From the NCBI RefSeq assembly GCF_037120705.1, contig NZ_JAWLJU010000002.1, positions 3,012,001 through 3,076,000 of the forward strand: a stretch of 64,000 bases of DNA, in the 5' to 3' direction. This document shows, piece after piece, positions 57,815 to 64,000 of the stretch. A program made the position numbers and the translations under genes. Each line of letters starts with the position of its first letter. The first letter of the stretch is position 1. The notes beneath the pieces were generated by a model. That model ran no database searches, was not told the DNA's origin, and was given only the letters and a program-made list of their open reading frames with translations. The stretch comes from Pseudoalteromonas sp. UG3-2 (lineage in GTDB: Bacteria; Pseudomonadota; Gammaproteobacteria; Enterobacterales; Alteromonadaceae).

Positions 57815-58068
57815 TCCACTAAAGCGGTTTTAGTCTATGAGAAATAATATAGCAGCCATTTAGACGTCTAGATAGATTTTTTTGATGAAACAATTTCAAG
57901 GAGTATGAATTTGCTTCATGTTAATCTCAGGTGGTATATATTTGTTTACAGTTTTATGCTGCAGCTTGTCCCGAATAAACGTGTTATGACAATGAATTCA
58001 GGCATAATTACCAAGTTACATTGAGCGAACCATGCTCATTTTAGAATAACGATGATTAGGAAAGTCTC

Positions 58069-60945
58069 ATGAAATTTAAATTACTGGCAACCAGTTTTGC
58101 TGTGAGTTTGGCACTTGCTGGTTGTAAGGCAACCGAAGCGACCAATAATAATACCGCCACTGCCAATACTGCAGTGCAGCAGAGTAATAAGGTATTTGCC
58201 CATGACTATGTACTTGAGGAATTAGATAACGGCCTGCGGGTTATGGTAGTGAAAACCGACTACCCAGACGTAGTATCACTGCAAATTCCAGTATCCGTGG
58301 GATCACGTAATGAGGTAGAAGCGGGCAAAACAGGCTTTGCGCACTTTTTTGAGCACATGATGTTTAAGGGCTCGGAAAAGTTTCCACAAGATGTCTATGC
58401 CGATATTTTAAAAAATTCAGGTGTTGATAACCGCGCTTATACCACCAACGATTATACCAATTACCACTTAAACTTTTCTAAGCAGCACTTAGACAAGGTA
58501 TTAGAAATTGAAGCGGATATTTTCCAAAATCTATCTTATACCGAAGAGCAGTTCCGTACCGAGGCCTTGACGGTAAAAGGCGAGTATTTAAAAAATAATG
58601 CCAGCCCAATCCGTAAGTTACTAGCGGCAGTGCGTAAAGAAGCCTTTGATGAGCACACCTATAAGCATACCACTATGGGCTTTTTCGAAGACATTGAAGC
58701 CATGCCAGATCAAATGGAGTATGGCCAAACTTTCTTTGAGCGTTTTTATAAACCGGAGTACGTTTCGTTAGTGATTGTCGGTGACGTTGACCTGAAAGAA
58801 ACCATGGAAATGGTGAAAAAACATTGGGGTGGTTGGCAAAAAGGCGATTACCAAGCTGAGGTACCTGTAGAGCCAAAGCAGCAGCAAGCACGTTATGTTC
58901 ATGAGCAGTATGAAGGTTTGCCAGGTCATTGGCTGTTGGTGTCATACAAAGGGGCTGCGTGGCAACCAGAGAAAAAAGACCGCGCGGCATTGGATCTGAT
59001 CTCGCAATTGTACTTTTCTGAAAATTCCGACTTATACCAACAGCTGGTAGTGGAAAAGCAACTAGCCAGCCAGATGTTTACTTATAACCCTGAAACCAAA
59101 GATCCAGGTCTACTGCATGTATTTGTTAAGGTTGACGATGAAAAAGACTTGGCAACGGTGCGAGATGCCATCAATCAAACTTATGCTAAAGCCCGTACAG
59201 AGTTGGTAGATGAGAATAAGCTCGAAGCGTTAAAATCTAACCAAAAATATAGCTTTGTTAATGGCCTAGATTCCTCTCAAGCGATTGCATCCACCTTGGC
59301 GCGTTATGTGCATTTCGAGCGCGATCCTGAGGTGATCAATACCCTTTATGCCACGGCGGACAGGGTCAGCCCTGAAGACATTCGCGATGTCGCCAACAAG
59401 TACTTTGTTGATAGTGGCAGAACCACAGTGACTATGTCTGCGCTGGAGTCGGTTCCAGGCTTTGCAAAAGAAGTTAATTTAGATGCGATGGTAGCCAAAA
59501 TGGCACAGCCAGCTGAGCGTCACTTTACGGTACTAGATAACAGCAATGATTCACCATTAGTGGACGTTAACTTGTTATTTTACACCGGTGCAGCAGCTGA
59601 TCCGCAAAGCAAAAAGGGCTTGGCGGCACTGACTGCAGCGATGGTTGCCAATGGCGGCAGTGAATCCATGTCGTACAAAGCCATCCAAAAAGCGCTTTAC
59701 CCAATTGCCGGAAGCTTTGGCTACCAAATCGATAAAGAAATGATTTCTTTACGTGGCCGCATTCACAAAGACAACGCCGAGCAGTGGTACGATATTGTCA
59801 GTCAGCAACTTCTCAACCCAGGCTTTCGAGAGGATGACTTCAAGCGTTTGAAAAAAGAGCTGATTGATGACATTAAAGCCGGACTTAAAGCGTCTAATGA
59901 TGAGGAACTAGGTAAAGAAGTTTTATACCATGAGCTGTATCAAGGCCACCCTTATGAAAGCTACAACTTTGGTGACTTGTCAGACTTAGAGGCTATTACT
60001 CTGGATGACGTCAAGGCATTTTATGCTGAGCAGTTCACCCAAGCAAAGTTGAATGTCGGCATTACTGGCGCCATGGATAAAGCGCTAAAAGAGACCATGC
60101 TAAACGATTTAGCCAGTTTACCAAAAGGTCAGCAAGCGCGATTAGATATTCCTGATGCCCCAGAGCTTGAGGGCCGCCATGCTACCATCATCGAGAAAAA
60201 CGCCAAGTCGACAGCGGTTTCATTTGGTTTCCCTATCGATACCATTCGTAGCAGTAAAGACTGGGCTGCGCTTTGGTTAGTGCGTTCTTATTTTGGTGAG
60301 CACCGTAACTCTAACAGCCACTTATTCCAGCGTATTCGTCAGGTCCGTGGTATGAACTATGGTGATTATGCCTACATTGAGTATTTCCCTCGTGGTATGT
60401 TCCAAACCAAGCCCGATGCCAACTTAGGCCGCAGTGAGCAAATTTTCCAAGTATGGTTGCGGCCACTGCGTTCCAATAATGATGCCCATTTTGCTACCCG
60501 CACGGCGTTATTTGAGTTAGACAAGCTCATTAACGAGGGAATGACGCAAGCGGATTTTGAGGCAACTCGTAATTTCTTGATTAACTACGTCCCGCAATTA
60601 GTGGCCAGTCAAGACCGCCAGCTGGGTTACGCCCTAGATAGCGAGTTCTATGACATCGACGAGTTTACCAGCTATGTAACCCAACAATTGCAAGGGCTGA
60701 GCTTGGATGACATTAATCGAGTGATTGCAGAAAACTTACAAACCGATGATATTCACTATGTGTTTGTCACTGGTGATGGCAAAGACATGGCAGAGCGACT
60801 GGCTGAAGAGCAGGCGTCGCCACTGGAATATAACACCAAAAAACCGGATGCCTTATTGGCCGAAGACGCCAAAATTGCAACCTACCCACTTAATATTCCA
60901 GCGGAAAATATCAGCACCATAGACGTTGAGGCGGTGTTTAAATAA
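58069..60945 (+). CDS. M16 family zinc metallopeptidase, lipoprotein
   Basis: A 958-residue pitrilysin-type peptidase. A lipoprotein signal (LAGC, Cys about residue 19) anchors it to a periplasmic membrane face. It has two M16 modules: an N-terminal half with the inverted zinc motif HFFEH (H92, E95, H96) and a downstream glutamate-rich stretch, and a C-terminal half (about 500-900) without the motif. It resembles PqqL and other M16B peptidases of marine bacteria. AGGAAAG lies upstream of the ATG. It is a single gene with its own terminator, and the substrates are unknown. Confidence 0.9.
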   Translation: MKFKLLATSFAVSLALAGCKATEATNNNTATANTAVQQSNKVFAHDYVLEELDNGLRVMVVKTDYPDVVSLQIPVSVGSRNEVEAGKTGFAHFFEHMMFKGSEKFPQDVYADILKNSGVDNRAYTTNDYTNYHLNFSKQHLDKVLEIEADIFQNLSYTEEQFRTEALTVKGEYLKNNASPIRKLLAAVRKEAFDEHTYKHTTMGFFEDIEAMPDQMEYGQTFFERFYKPEYVSLVIVGDVDLKETMEMVKKHWGGWQKGDYQAEVPVEPKQQQARYVHEQYEGLPGHWLLVSYKGAAWQPEKKDRAALDLISQLYFSENSDLYQQLVVEKQLASQMFTYNPETKDPGLLHVFVKVDDEKDLATVRDAINQTYAKARTELVDENKLEALKSNQKYSFVNGLDSSQAIASTLARYVHFERDPEVINTLYATADRVSPEDIRDVANKYFVDSGRTTVTMSALESVPGFAKEVNLDAMVAKMAQPAERHFTVLDNSNDSPLVDVNLLFYTGAAADPQSKKGLAALTAAMVANGGSESMSYKAIQKALYPIAGSFGYQIDKEMISLRGRIHKDNAEQWYDIVSQQLLNPGFREDDFKRLKKELIDDIKAGLKASNDEELGKEVLYHELYQGHPYESYNFGDLSDLEAITLDDVKAFYAEQFTQAKLNVGITGAMDKALKETMLNDLASLPKGQQARLDIPDAPELEGRHATIIEKNAKSTAVSFGFPIDTIRSSKDWAALWLVRSYFGEHRNSNSHLFQRIRQVRGMNYGDYAYIEYFPRGMFQTKPDANLGRSEQIFQVWLRPLRSNNDAHFATRTALFELDKLINEGMTQADFEATRNFLINYVPQLVASQDRQLGYALDSEFYDIDEFTSYVTQQLQGLSLDDINRVIAENLQTDDIHYVFVTGDGKDMAERLAEEQASPLEYNTKKPDALLAEDAKIATYPLNIPAENISTIDVEAVFK

Positions 60946-60963
60946 CGCCACCAAGGAACCCTC

Positions 60964-60989
60964 AGGGCGACTCAATGTCGCCCTTTTTT
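60964..60989 (+). terminator. Terminator after the M16 peptidase
   Basis: AGGGCGAC-TCAAT-GTCGCCCT followed by a T-run, 18 bp past the stop codon. Confidence 0.92.
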
Positions 60990-61142
60990 ATGCTTGCCTG
61001 CTTGGCCCTAGGAAACACTGTATGTCTGCAGTCGTTATTAGATATAACCAAGTGTTAGCAAAGGCCTTTTTAATTCTACATGACACACAGTAGCGCGAAG
61101 CGTTACACTATAAGGATTAACGGTATCCTTGGAAGAAGTGCA

Positions 61143-61970
61143 ATGAGACATGAGATCTGGAATAAACTGCGTGAAGAGGCCAATGAATTAGTGTCACGCG
61201 AGCCACTGCTGGCAAGTCACGTCTACTCTAGTATCTTAAATCACGAATGCTTAGGCTCGGCGCTAAGCTTTATTGTCGCTAATAAGCTGGCTGATGCTGT
61301 GGTGTCAGCATTTACTATCCGAGAATTATTCGACCAAGCTTTTGTCCATTGCGATACCATGCTGACTCACGTTGCCAACGATATTAAAGCGGTTAAAGAC
61401 AGAGACCCAGCTGCCGATAGTTACCTCAATGTTATTTTAAACTTGAAGGGCTTTCATGCTATCCAAGCACACCGACTGGCCTACTGCTTATGGCGGCAAG
61501 ACCGCAAAGAGCTGGCCCGGTTTATTCAGAGCAGAACCTCTGAAGTCTTTGGCGTTGATATCCATCCTGCTTGTAAAGTCGGCCATGGTATTATGTTTGA
61601 CCATGCCACTGGCATTGTGATCGGTGAAACCGCAGTAATTGAAGACAACGTCTCTATCTTGCAGTCTGTAACACTCGGCGGTACAGGCAATGAACAAGGC
61701 GATCGTCACCCGAAAATCCGCGCCGGTGTTTTGATTGGTGCAGGTGCGAAAGTGCTTGGCAATATTGAAGTGGGCGAGGGGGCAAGAATTGGCGCAGGCT
61801 CTGTGGTACTGAGCGCGGTTGCGCCGCACACAACAGTGGTTGGTATTCCAGCCAAAGTGGTTGGCAAGCCTTCGTGCCCATGTCCGGCTGAGAGCATGAA
61901 CCAAAACTTCCTCGAAGATAACAGCGAAGAACAGTTAGAGAACCAATCTATTACCTCAGCGATGCTGTAA
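61143..61970 (+). CDS. cysE: Serine O-acetyltransferase CysE
   Basis: Makes O-acetylserine from serine and acetyl-CoA, the first step of cysteine synthesis. The 275 residues form an N-terminal helical domain (about 1-135) and a left-handed beta-helix of hexapeptide repeats (HHATGIVIG-type; here FDHATGIVIGETAV with the catalytic His/Asp region, and GAKVLGNIEVGEGARIGAGSVV). The ATG at 61143 with GGAAGAAG upstream fits the E. coli start (273 residues). An in-frame ATG at 61080 would add 21 residues that are not seen in the family. Confidence 0.96.
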   Translation: MRHEIWNKLREEANELVSREPLLASHVYSSILNHECLGSALSFIVANKLADAVVSAFTIRELFDQAFVHCDTMLTHVANDIKAVKDRDPAADSYLNVILNLKGFHAIQAHRLAYCLWRQDRKELARFIQSRTSEVFGVDIHPACKVGHGIMFDHATGIVIGETAVIEDNVSILQSVTLGGTGNEQGDRHPKIRAGVLIGAGAKVLGNIEVGEGARIGAGSVVLSAVAPHTTVVGIPAKVVGKPSCPCPAESMNQNFLEDNSEEQLENQSITSAML

Positions 61971-61981
61971 GCGTTACGTAA

Positions 61982-62004
61982 GCAACGGGCTTAAGGCCCG
62001 TTGC
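61982..62004. terminator. Hairpin between cysE and xseA
   Basis: GCAACGGGC-TTAAG-GCCCGTTGC, a perfect 9-bp stem between convergent genes. There is no T-run, so it could be a weak or Rho-assisted terminator. Confidence 0.55.
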
Positions 62005-62009
62005 GTAAA

Positions 62010-63347
62010 TCACTTTAAACCGTCTACTCGAGATACAATCTCGCCATCACCAAGCTGGGTCACCAGCGGTTGGGTGCTATCCACCTCATTAATCGATTTA
62101 ATTACCTTATCGCCTTGCTTGGCAATACTGTAACCGCGCGATAACACCGCCAGCGGACTCACGCCATCGAGCCTTGCACTGTTCACCGCTAATCGCTGTT
62201 GCTGCTGAGCGAGGGTGTGCTTCATGCTGTGGTGTAATTTGCTCGACAATTGCACTAAGTGTTGTTGCAAGGCTGCGATTCTATGCTCTGGGTGGAGACG
62301 GTTAAAGCGATGCTGTAGCACCTGCAGTTGCGATTGTTTTTGTTGTTGCTGAATAAAGTAACCACGGGTCAAGCGCTGTTGTAATTCATCAAGACGTTGG
62401 CTTTGTTGCATCAACTGATTTTTAGGGTGTTGTAATTGCAACCGCGCAGCGAAGTTAGCGAGCTGCTGATCGGCTTGCTTTACTCGGCGCTGAAATGCTT
62501 GGCGCAACTGCATGACCAGGTTAGTGGTTTGTTGTTTTAATGCCTCAGAGTCTGGGCTTACTAATTCCGCCGCCGCCGATGGCGTGGGGGCGCGAACGTC
62601 GGCAACATAATCAGAAATAGTGGTGTCAATCTCATGGCCTACGGCACTGATCACGGGGAGCTGGCTGGCGAAAATAGCGCGCGCTACCGATTCTTCGTTA
62701 AAGCACCACAGGTCTTCCAGCGAACCGCCGCCACGGCCAACGATCAACACGTCCACTTCGTTGCGTTGGTTGGCCAGTTGAATTTGCTTGCAAATATGCT
62801 GTTGCGCTTCTTTGCCTTGCACCAGTGCAGGGTAGATAACCACCTCTAATTGTGGAGCACGGCGTTTCAGTACCGTTAAAATATCCTTGATGGCAGCACC
62901 GGTGGCTGAGGTCACAACACCAATGCGATGGATGTGTTGCGGCAATGGTTTTTTATAGTGACTAGCAAATAACCCTTCGCCCGCTAGTTGCATCTTTAGG
63001 GCATCAAATTGTTGCTTTAGTAACCCCTCACCTGCGGGAGCCAGCTGCTCAACAATCAGTTGATAATCGCCACGAGGTTCATACACGGAAACCCGGGCTT
63101 GCACCATCACTTGCTCACCATTGCTCGGGCGGTGTTTGCAATAGCGATTATTGCCGCGCCACATGGCGGCTTTTATTTGTGCTTTGTCGTCTTTAAGAGA
63201 GAAATACCAGTGCCCTGAGGCGGGAGCGACAAAGTTGGAGACCTCGCCGGTGAGCTGTACGGAGGCAAAACCTTGCTCTAATAAAGTCCGAATTTCTCTA
63301 TTAAGCTTTGAAACTGAATAGGTTTTGTTATTGCTCGGGTATGCCAT
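62010..63347 (-). CDS. xseA: Exodeoxyribonuclease VII large subunit
   Basis: Degrades single-stranded DNA with the small subunit XseB, which is not in this window. The 445 residues have an OB-fold (about 15-115), a catalytic region (about 130-330) with GAAIKDILTVLKRRAPQ, IVGRGGGSLEDLWCFNEE and DYVADVRAPTPSAAAELV, then a long coiled coil. The ATG at 63347 has GGAGG a few bases upstream; the ATG at 63359 falls at that Shine-Dalgarno and is not used. It is divergent from guaB, the common arrangement. Confidence 0.96.
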   Translation of the reverse strand: MAYPSNNKTYSVSKLNREIRTLLEQGFASVQLTGEVSNFVAPASGHWYFSLKDDKAQIKAAMWRGNNRYCKHRPSNGEQVMVQARVSVYEPRGDYQLIVEQLAPAGEGLLKQQFDALKMQLAGEGLFASHYKKPLPQHIHRIGVVTSATGAAIKDILTVLKRRAPQLEVVIYPALVQGKEAQQHICKQIQLANQRNEVDVLIVGRGGGSLEDLWCFNEESVARAIFASQLPVISAVGHEIDTTISDYVADVRAPTPSAAAELVSPDSEALKQQTTNLVMQLRQAFQRRVKQADQQLANFAARLQLQHPKNQLMQQSQRLDELQQRLTRGYFIQQQQKQSQLQVLQHRFNRLHPEHRIAALQQHLVQLSSKLHHSMKHTLAQQQQRLAVNSARLDGVSPLAVLSRGYSIAKQGDKVIKSINEVDSTQPLVTQLGDGEIVSRVDGLK

Positions 63348-63478
63348 CTCAACCTCCATAAAAAATTCATGCTTACTTTATCATATTTTTTGCTAAATTT
63401 TATTTACTCCCATAAGGAACGCTGATAAAATTCGCACGCAATTCCTTATACTCAGTCCATTTGAGAGAAGCCGCGAAC

Positions 63479-64000
63479 ATGCTAAGAATTGCACAAGAAG
63501 CCCTTACTTTTGACGACGTACTTTTAGTACCCGCTCATTCAACTGTTCTTCCTCACACAGCAAACCTGAAAACGCGTTTGACCAGTGAGATCGAATTAAA
63601 TCTACCGCTTGTTTCCGCTTCAATGGATACGGTAACAGAAGCCCGCTTGGCAATTGCCCTAGCGCAAGAGGGTGGCATGGGTTTTATCCATAAAAACATG
63701 ACCATCGAAGAGCAGGCTCGCAATGTCCGTAAAGTGAAAGCCTATGAAGCAGGCATTATTTCTTTCCCAGTGACCGTGACCTCTGACTTAACCATTGCTG
63801 ATGCTATGGAACTGGCCAGAGAAAAAGGCTTTTCGGGTTTCCCAGTTGTGGGTGCCAATAACCAACTGGAAGGCATTGTAACCAGCCGCGATATGCGTTT
63901 TGAAACTAAGCTGGAAAAGCCTGTAGCAACGGTAATGACCAAAAAAGAAGACTTGGTCACCGTGAAAGAAGGCGCATCACGAGAAGAAATTCTTGGCTTA
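63479..64000 (+). CDS. guaB: Inosine-5'-monophosphate dehydrogenase GuaB (3' end outside window)
   Basis: Oxidises IMP to XMP with NAD+, the branch to guanine nucleotides. Only the first 174 codons are present. [19 protein letters not shown] and [15 protein letters not shown] are the hallmark start, and the first CBS domain begins near residue 95 ([14 protein letters not shown]). The catalytic Cys loop lies beyond the window. AGAGAAG sits about 10 bases upstream of the ATG. In many gammaproteobacteria guaA follows directly; that cannot be checked here. Confidence 0.97.
   Translation, partial: MLRIAQEALTFDDVLLVPAHSTVLPHTANLKTRLTSEIELNLPLVSASMDTVTEARLAIALAQEGGMGFIHKNMTIEEQARNVRKVKAYEAGIISFPVTVTSDLTIADAMELAREKGFSGFPVVGANNQLEGIVTSRDMRFETKLEKPVATVMTKKEDLVTVKEGASREEILGL

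Noticed and set aside
57814..58068. Riboswitch or leader RNA before the M16 peptidase
   Set aside because: No stable conserved fold could be seen by eye and there is no terminator-like stem. Nothing supports it beyond a 250-bp gap.
61080..61142. 21-residue N-terminal extension of CysE
   Set aside because: The extension has no homology to known CysE starts, and the ATG at 61143 has a good ribosome binding site and fits the family length.

Overview
The window is chromosomal DNA of a gammaproteobacterium. The best fit is a marine member of the Alteromonadales or a close relative (Pseudoalteromonas/Shewanella/Vibrio-like). The evidence is a full-length ArcB-type tripartite kinase with ArcA, inosine-guanosine kinase, an 1298-residue single-chain PurL, Kdo kinase KdkA with a heptose inner-core pathway, Obg with an acidic tail, UbiC/UbiA, a REC-DUF3369-HD-GYP protein, and E. 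coli-like gene pairs (ispB|rplU-rpmA-obg, mltF|purL, glpE-glpG, kbl-tdh, xseA|guaB). The species cannot be settled from the sequence alone. There is no phage, plasmid backbone, complete insertion sequence or CRISPR array.

Layout. 1-4370: the 3' part of ligA, a DUF2919 membrane protein, msrB, and a receiver-TPR protein whose receiver lacks its phospho-acceptor Asp. 4600-7680: a dense tRNA region. A minus-strand array holds six tRNA-Val(TAC) genes, four chimeric units carrying the tRNA-Val 3' half placed between them, and five degenerate 95-bp units trailing behind. A plus-strand operon holds tRNA-Ala(GGC) and six tRNA-Glu(TTC). The two operons are fired divergently by strong promoters with GC-rich discriminators. 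7930-14660: folE2, then arcB and arcA facing each other, then a histidine kinase with a CHASE8-like sensor overlapping a YfiR-family gene. 14860-28320: housekeeping genes (rsmC, trmB, mutY-yggX, ispB, rplU-rpmA-obg, folA, hpf, glsA, gsk, tadA, mltF) plus a 58-codon small basic gene with a strong ribosome binding site. 28520-35690: purL and ydbH-ynbE-ydbL. 35700-43620: lipopolysaccharide inner-core genes (waaA, wzi-like, gmhA, hldE, kdkA, a heptosyltransferase, gmhB). 43800-64000: kbl-tdh, glpE-glpG, a FliL-like gene, ubiC-ubiA, a LysR regulator, an HD-GYP protein, yjaG, tsaD, plsY, folB-folK-uppP, an MTHFR-like gene, an M16 lipoprotein peptidase, cysE, xseA and the start of guaB.

How the genes work together. 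waaA, kdkA, gmhA, hldE, gmhB and the GT9 enzyme make and attach Kdo and heptose to lipid A. uppP, plsY, mltF and the YdbH/YnbE/YdbL system serve the rest of the envelope. folE2, folA, folB and folK cover four steps of the folate pathway from scattered positions. ArcB/ArcA, the CHASE8 kinase with YfiR, the HD-GYP protein and the receiver-TPR protein are the signalling genes.

The most unusual structure is the tRNA-Val array. It resembles, in a different tRNA, the rtT repeats behind E. coli tyrT, and has the added feature of tRNA-like chimeras interleaved with the real genes. The second most interesting is the replacement of the usual diguanylate cyclase partner of YfiR by a histidine kinase. 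A 161-bp terminal-inverted-repeat element occurs twice at full length, with a 61-bp relative elsewhere.
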